A stretch of DNA of 9,338 nt, taken from Thiotrichaceae bacterium (GTDB lineage Bacteria > Pseudomonadota > Gammaproteobacteria > Thiotrichales > Thiotrichaceae). Position 1 is the first letter of the stretch. Each line of letters opens with the position of its first letter. Of the stretch, positions 1 through 7,140 are shown one piece after another. Below the pieces are notes generated by a model. It was not told where the DNA came from, did no database searches, and saw nothing but the letters and a program-made list of their open reading frames with translations. A program made the position numbers and the translations under genes. The DNA lies in contig JALVDG010000291.1 of the NCBI GenBank assembly GCA_027009095.1, forward strand, positions 1 to 9,338. Reading direction: 5' to 3'.

Positions 1-223
1 ACTGGCGCAAGATTTGCTCATATAAACTGGCTAGGTTTACCGCTACAGGCAAGGCACTACGCTCGCACTCTATCGCCATCCATTCACTTTCAAAATAGCT
101 ATCAATAACCCAGCGATGCTTATCATGATCACACGGTACCCGACACAAAAAAGTTTCAACTGATAAAGCGTCTATTTCAAAAAAAGATAAAAAGAAGGAT
201 AAAAACTCTATTGATGACTTCAT
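1..223 (-). pseudogene. DUF4391-like protein, N-terminally shortened, runs off the left edge
   Basis: Reading the minus strand from an ATG at 223-221 gives 74 codons without a stop up to the window edge. Residues 37-74 contain RWVIDSYFESEW, then a LPVAVNL block and SLYEQILRQ. From memory this matches the C-terminal part of DUF4391 proteins (W-V-x-x-Y-F...W...LPVAL-L...LYEQLL-R), a family of roughly 220-260 residues with no firmly known function that I recall near helicase and DNA methyltransferase genes of restriction-like systems. In such proteins this block is preceded by more than 100 residues. Here only about 36 precede it, they look unlike the family (Phe/Ser-rich, from an A/T-rich stretch), and an in-frame TAA sits directly before the ATG. 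The only purine-rich stretch upstream (AAGGCGG) lies about 13 bases from the ATG, too far for a good ribosome site. I infer a truncated gene at the cluster border. A short but intact gene of another family is possible. The 3' part is outside the window. Confidence 0.45.
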
Positions 224-342
224 TTATACAAAACATCCGCCTTCAATCGTTAAAATTCAAGCATTTTATCCATCTCTTATTGGATATTCTATAGCATTTT
301 CATGTATCCTACGCGCCACAATTAATAATCGACTAAATACTT
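224..342. other. Intergenic leader between the DUF4391-like frame and rmlA
   Basis: This 119-base AT-rich stretch separates two divergently read genes and must carry the promoter of the polysaccharide operon if that promoter is inside the window. The best sigma-70-like pair I can see is TTGGAT at 280-285 with TATCCT at 305-310, but the 19-base spacer is long. TATAGC at 290-295 is another possible -10 box. Neither is convincing. I see no JUMPstart/ops element (the RfaH recruitment sequence) and no hairpin followed by a T run. No Shine-Dalgarno sequence precedes the rmlA ATG. Confidence 0.4.
280..310 (+). promoter_or_regulatory. Weak candidate sigma-70 promoter for rmlA
   Basis: TTGGAT (280-285) keeps the strong TTG of a -35 box, and TATCCT (305-310) keeps TAT and the final T of a -10 box. 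The 19-base spacer is beyond the preferred 17. Transcription would start near 317 and leave a leader of about 25 bases. This is the best match in a short AT-rich region, where such matches arise easily by chance. Confidence 0.2.
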
Positions 343-1218
343 ATGAGAAAAGGAATTATCCTCGCTGGAGGAAGTGGTACACGCTTACACCCACTGACAC
401 AAGTCGTCAGCAAACAGCTTATGCCTGTTTATGATAAGCCCATGATTTATTATCCTCTGACGGTGTTAATGCTTTCTGGCATTCAAGATATTCTTATTAT
501 CACAACGCCCCATGACAGCCAGCAGTTTCAAAACCTTTTGGGTGATGGCTCTCAGTGGGGACTCAATATTCAATATACAATTCAGCCTGAACCAGAAGGG
601 TTAGCACAAGCCTTTATTTTGGGACGAGAGTTTGTTGGAAACGATTCTGTTACGCTTATTTTAGGTGACAATATCTATTATGGTGAAGGCTTATCTGATC
701 GCTTACAGTCTGTTGCCAAACAAGAGTCTGGTGCGACGGTATTTGGTTATTATGTCACCGACCCTGAGCGTTATGGTGTGGTTGAGTTTGATAAAGATGG
801 CAAGGCATTAAGCCTAGAAGAAAAACCGCTTCAACCTAAATCTAACTATGCGGTTACTGGTTTGTATTTTTACGACAACGCCGTGTTAGATATAGCAAAA
901 GACATCAAGCCTTCTCCTCGTGGTGAGCTAGAAATTACCGATGTAAATAAAGTCTATCTTGAACAAGGTAACTTGGAAGTCGAGATGCTTAAGCGCGGTA
1001 CTGCTTGGCTCGATACGGGTACTCATTCTGCATTACTAGATGCTGCGAACTACATTCGTATTATCGAAGATCGTCAAGGACTTAAAATAGCAAGCCCCGA
1101 AGAAGTTGCATGGCACATGGGCTTTATCGACACAGAGAAATTACTTGCACTTGCCGAACCGCTAAAGAAAAGTGGATACGGACAGTATTTAGCAAATATT
1201 GCGAAGCAGTCATCATAA
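343..1218 (+). CDS. rmlA: Glucose-1-phosphate thymidylyltransferase RmlA (RfbA)
   Basis: RmlA joins glucose-1-phosphate and dTTP to give dTDP-glucose plus pyrophosphate, the first step toward dTDP-L-rhamnose and other dTDP-6-deoxysugars, in the cytoplasm. The 291-residue length is typical. Visible motifs: nucleotide-binding loop [13 protein letters not shown] (7-19), [17 protein letters not shown] (23-39), metal-binding GDN (108-110), ERYGVVEFD (142-150), LEEKP (158-162), [11 protein letters not shown] (168-178), [10 protein letters not shown] (193-202) and WLDTGTH (222-228). Every expected block is present, so the enzyme should be active. The start at 343 gives the family N-terminus [10 protein letters not shown], although no ribosome site is visible upstream. 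It is the first gene of the plus-strand run and is not accompanied here by rmlB, rmlC or rmlD, which must lie elsewhere if rhamnose is the product. The methyltransferase gene follows after 24 bases. Confidence 0.96.
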   Translation: MRKGIILAGGSGTRLHPLTQVVSKQLMPVYDKPMIYYPLTVLMLSGIQDILIITTPHDSQQFQNLLGDGSQWGLNIQYTIQPEPEGLAQAFILGREFVGNDSVTLILGDNIYYGEGLSDRLQSVAKQESGATVFGYYVTDPERYGVVEFDKDGKALSLEEKPLQPKSNYAVTGLYFYDNAVLDIAKDIKPSPRGELEITDVNKVYLEQGNLEVEMLKRGTAWLDTGTHSALLDAANYIRIIEDRQGLKIASPEEVAWHMGFIDTEKLLALAEPLKKSGYGQYLANIAKQSS

Positions 1219-1242
1219 AAATAAGAATGAGAATTAAAAAAC

Positions 1243-2196
1243 ATGCAATGTAAAATTTGTGGCAATAGTAAAAACAATACAAGCTATGAAGCAACTGAGT
1301 TAATGCTTGGACTTCGTGATAAGCACAACTACATTCAGTGTAGTGCGTGTGATTGTTTACAGATTGAAAATATTCCTGAAAACCTACCAAGTTATTACCC
1401 TGATGATGATTATTATTCTTACGATAAAATTCAATCATCAACAGGTATAAAGAAGTTTTTAATGACTAAGCGCGATCTTTATGCTGCGACAGGAAGTGGT
1501 TTGATAGGCAAGCTACTACATCAGTTTATGCCACACAGTAAGATTCATACACTGCAAAAAGCGGGGGTCAATAAAAACTCTCGTATTCTCGATGTGGGCT
1601 GTGGTGCAGGTCATTTATTACACTCTCTGCAAGAAGCAGGTTTTAATAATTTATTAGGCATTGATCCTTTTAATGCTGAAGATATTCATTACGATAATGG
1701 CTTGAATATCGAGAAAAAATCAATCCATGATATGCAGCAAGGTGACTGGGATTTAATTATGTTCCATCACTCGTTTGAGCACGTAGCTGATCAAGTCGAA
1801 ACCTTAAGCAAGGCTGCTAGCCTATTAAAATCAGGCGGTACTTGCTTGGTGCGTGTACCAACCGCTTCTTCATGGGCATGGAAACATTATGGTGTGAACT
1901 GGGTACAGTTAGATGCTCCACGACACTTATTCTTACACTCTATTGATAGCATGAAGTTACTGTCTGAAAAAGTAGGTTTGAAAATGAAGGAGGTTGTCTA
2001 CGACTCTTTTGCTTTCCAATTTTGGGGAAGTGAGCAATACCTAAAAGATATTCCGCTTAATGATGAGCGCTCTTATGCCGTTAATCCTGATAAATCACTT
2101 TTTTCTAAAGATGATATTGCCGCATTTGAAAAACGTAGTGTTGAGTTAAATCAACAGCAGCAAGGCGATCAAGCTGCTTTTTACTTAGTTAAATAA
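1243..2196 (+). CDS. Class I SAM-dependent methyltransferase with N-terminal zinc ribbon
   Basis: This 317-residue protein begins with a probable zinc-binding knuckle: CKIC (Cys3, Cys6) paired with CSAC (Cys33, Cys36), with another Cys at 38. A Rossmann-type methyltransferase domain follows: motif I ILDVGCGAG (115-123) for S-adenosylmethionine, an acidic strand end at GID (139-141), and MFHHSFEHV (173-181), the usual H-x-x-E-H-V block of Methyltransf_23-like enzymes. The motif DAPRHLF (224-230) is common in methyltransferases of polysaccharide clusters. The CxxC...CxxC head recalls the sugar C-methyltransferases of the TylC3/NovU group, but those are near 410 residues and this one lacks their C-terminal domain. 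I infer methylation of a sugar or nucleotide-sugar of this polymer; the acceptor and the atom methylated are unknown. The gene lies 24 bases after rmlA and 34 before the Alg14-like gene, probably in one transcript. The ribosome site is weak (TGAGA, about 10 bases upstream). Confidence 0.85.
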   Translation: MQCKICGNSKNNTSYEATELMLGLRDKHNYIQCSACDCLQIENIPENLPSYYPDDDYYSYDKIQSSTGIKKFLMTKRDLYAATGSGLIGKLLHQFMPHSKIHTLQKAGVNKNSRILDVGCGAGHLLHSLQEAGFNNLLGIDPFNAEDIHYDNGLNIEKKSIHDMQQGDWDLIMFHHSFEHVADQVETLSKAASLLKSGGTCLVRVPTASSWAWKHYGVNWVQLDAPRHLFLHSIDSMKLLSEKVGLKMKEVVYDSFAFQFWGSEQYLKDIPLNDERSYAVNPDKSLFSKDDIAAFEKRSVELNQQQQGDQAAFYLVK

Positions 2197-2230
2197 GCGT
2201 CCTCTACTTCACCTTATTAAGACCTAAAGC

Positions 2231-2695
2231 ATGCATAAAAAAACTAAAATCTTAGCGATCTCTTCACCAGGTGGGCATTGGATACAATTAAATAAAATCT
2301 GTAATCGACTAGAAAACCAATTTGATATTGTCTATGCAACACCAAGAGCACAGTACAAATCATCAGCAAAAAAAAGTAAACGTAGAATTTATAATATTAC
2401 CGATGCAAGTGCTGATAGTAAGTTAAATCTCATTCCTGTTACATTTCAAATTCTTCTTATTTTGCTAAGAGAACGCCCTAACACGATTATATCAACAGGA
2501 GCTGCTCCTGGAGTGATGGCGATTCTTTTAGGTAAGTTTTTACCCATTAAAACCATCTGGGTTGATAGTATTGCCAATGTAAAAACACTGTCTCGCTCAG
2601 GAAAAATGGTAAAAAAACATGCTAATTTAGTGCTAACTCAATGGGAAAGTCTCAGTGACAATAAGACAATCCATTACCGAGGGTCTGTTTTATGA
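2231..2695 (+). CDS. Alg14/PssD-like membrane-anchoring subunit of a two-part glycosyltransferase
   Basis: This 154-residue protein matches the Alg14/PssD/Cps14F group, which recruits a separate Alg13-like catalytic subunit to the inner membrane and helps bind the lipid-linked acceptor. Diagnostic blocks: SSPGGHWIQL (11-20), the S-x-G-G-H signature of the group; a hydrophobic stretch around LIPVTFQILLILL (67-79); ISTGAAPGVMAILLGKFL (87-104); and WVDSIANVKTLSRSGKM (110-126). The length is usual for a free-standing bacterial Alg14 homologue. Its stop overlaps the start of the next gene by four bases (ATGA), as expected for subunits made together. With a WcaJ-type initiating enzyme in the same cluster, the pair probably adds the second sugar to undecaprenyl-PP-glucose. 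Known pairs of this kind transfer galactose (pneumococcal Cps14F/G) or glucuronic acid (rhizobial PssD/E), so the donor cannot be fixed from sequence. Confidence 0.87.
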   Translation: MHKKTKILAISSPGGHWIQLNKICNRLENQFDIVYATPRAQYKSSAKKSKRRIYNITDASADSKLNLIPVTFQILLILLRERPNTIISTGAAPGVMAILLGKFLPIKTIWVDSIANVKTLSRSGKMVKKHANLVLTQWESLSDNKTIHYRGSVL

Positions 2696-3177
2696 TTTTT
2701 GTTGCCGTCGGTACGCAATTTTCTTTTGATCGCTTAATTAAAGCAATGGATGAGTGGGCAGAAGAACATAATGAAGAAGTCATCTGCCAGATTGCAGGGG
2801 GCGAATATACCCCTCGACATGCAACATGGGAACGTTTTTTAGATGGCGAACAATATAATCAATATATAAAAGAAGCATCGGTATTTGTCTCTCATGCAGG
2901 TATGGGGAATATTATTAGCGCAAGAAATAACGGCACACCGATTATTGTGATGAATAGACAATATGAGCTAGGCGAACATCGTAATAATCATCAAGCAGAT
3001 GGTATTAAATGGATGGCTGAGTTATCAGGTGTCTATGCTGCACCGACCCAAGAGATACTTTACTCGCTATTAGAAGATACCCAAGCTTTACAAGTATCAA
3101 GTGCTAATAATACAGAAAAGCTAGACCAACTCACTCAATTTTTAGGTGATTATATTAATACGGGAAAAATAGCTTAA
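2692..3177 (+). CDS. Alg13/PssE-like catalytic subunit of a two-part glycosyltransferase (GT28 C-terminal domain)
   Basis: The 161 residues correspond to the nucleotide-sugar-binding half of a GT28/GT-B enzyme. The N-terminus MIFVAVGTQFSFDRLIKAMD (1-20) is the standard opening of PssE/Cps14G proteins. SHAGMGNI (67-74) is the donor-binding S-H-A-G loop, and GTPIIVMNR (81-89) followed by YELGEHRNNHQ (91-101) forms the P...E-H-x-x-x-Q block seen across the family. The C-terminus is short and helical. A clear ribosome site, GAGGG at 2679-2683, sits eight bases before the ATG inside the end of the Alg14-like gene, and the four-base overlap suggests balanced translation of both partners. The protein should act at the cytoplasmic face of the membrane with its neighbour, extending the lipid-linked sugar made by WcaJ. 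The stop overlaps the wzx start by one base (TAATG). Confidence 0.9.
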   Translation: MIFVAVGTQFSFDRLIKAMDEWAEEHNEEVICQIAGGEYTPRHATWERFLDGEQYNQYIKEASVFVSHAGMGNIISARNNGTPIIVMNRQYELGEHRNNHQADGIKWMAELSGVYAAPTQEILYSLLEDTQALQVSSANNTEKLDQLTQFLGDYINTGKIA

Positions 3178-4469
3178 TGAGCTTAGTGCAAAAAATCATT
3201 CGCAACCCCTTATTAATTAGTAGTTTTTTCTCTATTATTGCTCGCTTTACAGGGGTAGCACTCAATTTTGCTGCATCTATTATCGTTACCCGCCAGTTAC
3301 AGATTGCAGAAGCCGGCGTGGTTTTTATGTTAATGCTCTTTGTAACAGGCGTATCACTTATTAGCCGCATTGGTGTAGATCAACTAATTGTAAAATCTGT
3401 TGCCACCATTTCGGATGATAATCCAGAACAGCGCACATCCATTTTGCTTAATAGCTATAAGCTACTCAGCATTACCTCCCTAATTTTTATCGCTATTTGG
3501 GTTGTTGCAAGCCCTTGGATACGCGATGCATTTTTTCATAATGAAATTAATTTAAATGATTTAAGACTAGCAGGTATTGCCCTACTTTTTTTTAATCTAG
3601 TCACGACTAATAGTTTTTATCTAAAAGGCTTAAAAAGAAGCTCCTCTTCTGTTTTAGTACAAAATGCAATACCCGCCTTAAGCTTTTTATTTTTAATTGC
3701 TCTTTTTTGGACATCTTTTAGAGATAACCAACTAATTGTCAATCTATATACTTTCTCTGTTGTACTGGCAGGCATACTTTCGACCTTGGTTATTCTACCT
3801 CACCTAAAAATTTCAAGTCAGCCAAAAACAAGTACACATCACCCTTTTGAAATCTTTAAAGACTCCCTACCCCTTGCACCTATCTCATTTTCAGCTTTCT
3901 TTATGCTTTGGATAGATACCTTAATGGTCGGTTGGTTTCTGCAAAACAAAGAAGTCGCTCTTTATAATGTGGCGGCAAAAATATCATTTATTAGCTTATT
4001 CTTTCTTGGTGCTTTAGATGCCACCATCTACCCCCGACTACTTTCAACTTTTCATCATAATAAAGAAAAATTAACCTCATTTTTCTGGCAATCAACCTCT
4101 CTTGTCATAGCAACTCTTCTAGGGGTGACGTTATCCATGCTAGTTTTCTCTCATTGGTTACTACTTGCCTTTAATGAGCAATATGTTAATGCTAGAATGA
4201 CGTTGATTTTATTGCTATTTGCCCAGTTTTTTCGCGCAACTAGCCTAACATTCTCTTTTATGTTTATTATTCGAGAAAAAGTACGTTACTTAAATATTGT
4301 TTTAGTTTTAGCATTAATTGTCGATATTATTAGTAATATAGCCTTAATCCCAAAATTTGGAATTGAAGGTGCTGCGGTAGCAACGCTTATCACTAATGTG
4401 TTCCTTAGTGTCACTATTGTGGCAATCTTTCTATATCATAAACTCCTAGCAAGGACGGCGCTGGCATGA
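3177..4469 (+). CDS. wzx: Wzx-type polysaccharide flippase (MATE/MOP superfamily)
   Basis: A 430-residue integral membrane protein with about 12 hydrophobic segments spread over the whole length, starting near 12-36 and ending near 400-421. It fits the oligosaccharide flippases that move undecaprenyl-PP-linked repeat units from the cytoplasmic to the periplasmic face. Supporting features: the N-terminal amphipathic stretch plus SIIARFTGVALNFAASIIVTR (19-39), which matches the usual opening of these proteins; SFSAFFMLWIDTLMVGWFL (237-255), where the buried Asp and the M-V-G-W pattern are typical of helix 7; YNVAAKISF (263-271); and FGIEGAAVATLITN (394-407), the common G-x-x-G-A-A-x-A-T block near the C-terminus. 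Flippase primary sequence is poorly conserved, so the assignment also leans on context, with a polymerase directly after it. It overlaps both neighbours: one base with the Alg13-like gene and four bases (ATGA) with wzy. Confidence 0.9.
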   Translation: MSLVQKIIRNPLLISSFFSIIARFTGVALNFAASIIVTRQLQIAEAGVVFMLMLFVTGVSLISRIGVDQLIVKSVATISDDNPEQRTSILLNSYKLLSITSLIFIAIWVVASPWIRDAFFHNEINLNDLRLAGIALLFFNLVTTNSFYLKGLKRSSSSVLVQNAIPALSFLFLIALFWTSFRDNQLIVNLYTFSVVLAGILSTLVILPHLKISSQPKTSTHHPFEIFKDSLPLAPISFSAFFMLWIDTLMVGWFLQNKEVALYNVAAKISFISLFFLGALDATIYPRLLSTFHHNKEKLTSFFWQSTSLVIATLLGVTLSMLVFSHWLLLAFNEQYVNARMTLILLLFAQFFRATSLTFSFMFIIREKVRYLNIVLVLALIVDIISNIALIPKFGIEGAAVATLITNVFLSVTIVAIFLYHKLLARTALA

Positions 4470-5755
4470 TTTATAAAATACTGGGGGTTTTATTTGTTCT
4501 CTCTATTTTTATCCCTGTTGAGTTTCACTATCTTGTAGGCTCCCTTCGTATAGAAGCATATCGTGTAGTACTTGGAGTTGCCCTACTATACACTATCATC
4601 AATATCAAAGATGTTTTAGAAAAAGCAGACCTTGTTGATATTTTATTATTTATTTTTATTTTGCTCGCCAGTGCCAGTCTTATCTACAATCATGGAATAC
4701 AAAAAGGCATAGAGTCATCAGGCATACTCACCATTGAGATACTTGGTGCATTTTATTTAGCCCGTGGCGTCATCACAAGCCCTAAAAGCTATTATAAAAT
4801 TAATATGCTGTTTGTCACCATATTAGCTCTTTTAGTTATTCTTTCTCTCTATGAAGCCTTTGCTCAACACCGCATTTTACATGAATGGGCGACACGCATA
4901 ACAGGTCATGAATCTCTTGATTGGCGGCTTTACACACATTACTACATCCGCTTTGGTATTATGCGTACCACCAATTTATTTGCACATCCTATTTTATATG
5001 GAACGATTGGGGCAATGTTCTTCCCATTTATTGTGCTACTTGTCTTATATCGCTACAAATTAAGTAACTTGCTTAAAGCACTTGCTCTGCTTGTAGGTAT
5101 GATTTCAACCCTATCCTCAGCGCCCTTATTATCCGTTGCTTTTCAAGGTATGACTGCTGTTCTTGCTCAATACTGGTCGGGAGCAAAACGATTATGGGCA
5201 GCTTTAGCTTTTTTCGGCTTATCTATATTTCTTATCATCGAAGCTCTTTCAAATCGTGGTGTTTTTGCGATTTTAATATCCTATCTTACCTTCAACCCTG
5301 TCACAGGATATTATCGAATGTTGCAATGGAAATATTCGATGGACGATATTGCAGGTAGCCCCGTATTCGGTATTGGACTACATGATTGGACTCGTCCAGA
5401 ATGGATGAACTCTAGTATTGATAGTTTTTGGCTGTTAATGACGATGCAACACGGTGTATTTGCAGGATTTATTTTATTTTTCTGTTCTTTTTATGCGGTA
5501 TTTAATGTATTAGGTAACTTACATAAACACCACCCTGCAACTCGCTGGATGGTAAAATCGTGGATATTATCCTTTATGTCGCTCATTCTTATTGGCTTTA
5601 CTGTTGATTATTTCGGCAAAATACAACCATTGTTCTTCTTTGTGCTTGGTTCTATTGGCTGGGCTAAGTATTATCCAGAGCTAAATAAGGCTGTCGCTCA
5701 AGTCGTTAAAAGATCTCAGATAAGAGCACATCGACAACAACATACACGGATATAA
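4466..5755 (+). CDS. wzy: O-antigen/exopolysaccharide polymerase, Wzy-like
   Basis: A 429-residue membrane protein with roughly 10-12 hydrophobic segments and a large loop facing the periplasm, as expected for the Wzy/ExoQ polymerases that join lipid-linked repeat units. The recognisable parts are YIRFGIMRTTNLFAHPILYGT (160-180), with the conserved R-x-G...R...F-x-H-P-I-x-Y-G pattern; LSSAPLLSV (216-224); NRGVFAILISYLTFNP (263-278); RMLQWKYSMDDIAGSPVFGIG (284-304), with the R...W...I-x-x-S-P-x-F-G-x-G pattern of Wzy_C proteins; and RPEWMNSSIDSFWLL (310-324). Paired arginines in loops are thought to bind the anionic lipid-linked glycans. The C-terminal tail (405-429) is basic and hydrophilic. 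AAGGA at 4451-4455, ten bases upstream, is a good ribosome site, and the start overlaps the wzx stop. The exact linkage formed cannot be read from the sequence. Confidence 0.9.
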   Translation: MIYKILGVLFVLSIFIPVEFHYLVGSLRIEAYRVVLGVALLYTIINIKDVLEKADLVDILLFIFILLASASLIYNHGIQKGIESSGILTIEILGAFYLARGVITSPKSYYKINMLFVTILALLVILSLYEAFAQHRILHEWATRITGHESLDWRLYTHYYIRFGIMRTTNLFAHPILYGTIGAMFFPFIVLLVLYRYKLSNLLKALALLVGMISTLSSAPLLSVAFQGMTAVLAQYWSGAKRLWAALAFFGLSIFLIIEALSNRGVFAILISYLTFNPVTGYYRMLQWKYSMDDIAGSPVFGIGLHDWTRPEWMNSSIDSFWLLMTMQHGVFAGFILFFCSFYAVFNVLGNLHKHHPATRWMVKSWILSFMSLILIGFTVDYFGKIQPLFFFVLGSIGWAKYYPELNKAVAQVVKRSQIRAHRQQHTRI

Positions 5756-5760
5756 AATTT

Positions 5761-6210
5761 ATGCGCTTACGATTCGTCAATCAAAAAATGTTTATGCGCC
5801 TCGTTGGCTTACGCAATAAATTACTTTATGCCCGAACATGGTATTTTCGTACAATTTATGGTATGAATATTGCTAAAGATGTTCGCATATCTTTTAAAGC
5901 ACGCTTGGATAAAACCAATCCTAAAGGCTTAACCATCGGTAAAAAGACAATGGTAACATTTGATACCATTATTCTCTCCCATGATTACGCCTCTCGAAAA
6001 CATGATGCTAAAACAGTTATTGGAACACATTGCTTTATTGGATGTGGTTCAATCATCTTACCAAATATTACCATTGGTGATCATGTTATTGTTGCCGCAG
6101 GCAGTGTTGTGACAAAAGATGTGCCATCAAATTGTATCGTAGCAGGCAACCCCGCTAAAATTTTGCGAACCGATATTGAAACAATTGACTATGGGATGAT
6201 TGCAGAATGA
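5761..6210 (+). CDS. Left-handed beta-helix (hexapeptide) acyltransferase, WcaF/CysE-like
   Basis: This small 149-residue protein carries the hexapeptide repeats of trimeric acyltransferases. After a basic N-terminus with two aromatic-rich helices (1-35), turns of the beta-helix run from about 38 to 132: IAKDVRISFKARL, LTIGKKTMVTFDTIILS, then VIGTHCFIGCGSIILPNITIGDHVIVAAGSVVTKDV. His74 in SHDY is in the position of the catalytic histidine of the WcaF/xenobiotic acetyltransferase group. The closing motif GSVVTKDVPSN...VAGNPAKIL (114-134) is the standard end of sugar O-acetyltransferases. The expected reaction is transfer of acetyl from acetyl-CoA to a hydroxyl of the repeat unit in the cytoplasm; the sugar is unknown. 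At 149 residues it is shorter than WcaF (about 180) but keeps the catalytic part. It starts five bases after wzy with only a weak ribosome site (GGA about ten bases upstream), and its stop overlaps the next start (ATGA). Confidence 0.88.
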   Translation: MRLRFVNQKMFMRLVGLRNKLLYARTWYFRTIYGMNIAKDVRISFKARLDKTNPKGLTIGKKTMVTFDTIILSHDYASRKHDAKTVIGTHCFIGCGSIILPNITIGDHVIVAAGSVVTKDVPSNCIVAGNPAKILRTDIETIDYGMIAE

Positions 6211-7139
6211 AGCAGCTAGATATTATTATTGTTTCTTATAATACCGCCAAATACACAAAACGTGCGATTCAATCCATTTATACAGAAACAAAAGAAACTA
6301 GCTTTAATATAGTTGTCGTAGACAACAACTCGCCAGATAATTCTGTTGAAGTTATTCGTAACCACTTTCCCGATATACAATTAATTGAATCAAAAAAAAA
6401 TTTAGGTTTCGCAGGTGGGGTAAATCTCGGCGCAAAAGCCGTTAATTCTGACTATATACTGCTATTAAACCCTGATACTGTTATTCTTGATGGTGCAATT
6501 GACAAACTAATGAACTTTGCACAAAAAGAATCAAATGCAGGAATATGGGGAGGCGTTACATTAAATAATGATCTCTCACTAAACCCTAATAATGCAAGAG
6601 CAAGAATATCCTTCAAAACATTATTATTTAGTGCCACTGGGCTCAGTAAAATATTCCGTTCTAGTTGTTTCTTTAACCATGACAACTATGGCTGCTGGGA
6701 TCGTAAAAGTGTTCGACATGTTGATGTTATTACAGGGTGCTTTTTCCTCACCAAGAGGTCGCTATGGGAAGAGTTAGAAGGTCTTGACGAGACTTTCTTT
6801 ATGTATGCAGAAGAAGCAGATTATTGTATTCGAGCAATAAAAAAAGGGTATCAACCCATTGTTACGCCTGATGCTCGCATCATTCATCATGGCGGAGTAA
6901 GCGAGGCTAATTTTTCAGGAAAGATGATAAAACTTCTCAAGGGAAAATCAGAATTAATTAATAAACACACAAAACCTTGGAAGCAATCTTTGTATAAAAA
7001 CTTATTATTAACACATGTCATTAATAAGTATTTGTCCTACACTCTTTTGGCTTTAGTAAAAAAAGATAAAAAGACCATATTATCAGAATGGCGTACTATA
7101 TTTCAGCAACGTCATTCATGGCTAAAAGGATACCGCTAA
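6207..7139 (+). CDS. Family 2 glycosyltransferase, rhamnosyltransferase-like (WbbL type)
   Basis: A 310-residue GT-A fold enzyme. Visible blocks: DIIIVSYNTAKYTKRAIQSI (5-24), the nucleotide-binding strand; VVDNNSPDNSVE (38-49); NLGFAGGVNLG (65-75), the N-x-G-F-A-x-G-x-N signature of the WbbL/RfbN group; LLNPDT (86-91), holding the metal-binding D-x-D-like motif; GCFFLTKRSLWEELEGLDETFF (177-198); and EEADYC (202-207), with the E-D-x-D-like catalytic region, followed by IIHHGG (225-230). WbbL-group proteins commonly transfer rhamnose from dTDP-L-rhamnose, which agrees with rmlA in the same operon, but other deoxysugars are possible. The basic C-terminal region (235-310) has one hydrophobic stretch that may touch the membrane. 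An A9 run at 6392-6400 lies in codons 62-65. GGGA at 6193-6196 serves as ribosome site, and the start overlaps the acyltransferase stop by four bases. Confidence 0.9.
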   Translation: MKQLDIIIVSYNTAKYTKRAIQSIYTETKETSFNIVVVDNNSPDNSVEVIRNHFPDIQLIESKKNLGFAGGVNLGAKAVNSDYILLLNPDTVILDGAIDKLMNFAQKESNAGIWGGVTLNNDLSLNPNNARARISFKTLLFSATGLSKIFRSSCFFNHDNYGCWDRKSVRHVDVITGCFFLTKRSLWEELEGLDETFFMYAEEADYCIRAIKKGYQPIVTPDARIIHHGGVSEANFSGKMIKLLKGKSELINKHTKPWKQSLYKNLLLTHVINKYLSYTLLALVKKDKKTILSEWRTIFQQRHSWLKGYR

Positions 7140-7140
7140 C

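Noticed and set aside
179..194. The 16-base string at 179-194 is found again exactly at 7058-7073
   Set aside because: It consists of A runs around a single GAT, a low-complexity match expected by chance in AT-rich DNA. The second copy is coding sequence (Lys-Lys-Asp-Lys-Lys) and nothing suggests an attachment or recombination site.
186..206. Short direct repeat GATAAAAAG / GATAAAAAC
   Set aside because: Nine-base, A-rich units in two copies, within or next to a probable reading frame, are too short and simple to call a regulatory or recombination repeat.
224..342. JUMPstart/ops element expected upstream of many enterobacterial O-antigen or capsule operons
   Set aside because: I looked on both strands for the GGCGGTAG-type ops core. 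The minus strand has only GGCGGATG near 234-241, which does not match and would point away from the operon.
1074..1441. Two minus-strand open frames (1074-1277 and 1124-1441) opposite the end of rmlA and the start of the methyltransferase gene
   Set aside because: They lie antisense to two well-supported genes, their translations are Cys/His/Tyr-rich low-complexity sequence without any recognisable motif, and they have no ribosome site. They are shadows.
3155..3370. Minus-strand open frame of 71 codons opposite the start of wzx
   Set aside because: It is fully antisense to wzx and the end of the Alg13-like gene, with no motif or start signal.
6452..6777. A minus-strand frame (6452-6685) and a plus-strand frame (6592-6777) inside the first GT2 gene
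   Set aside because: Both overlap the GT2 reading frame, whose conserved motifs run through the region without interruption, so these are chance frames.
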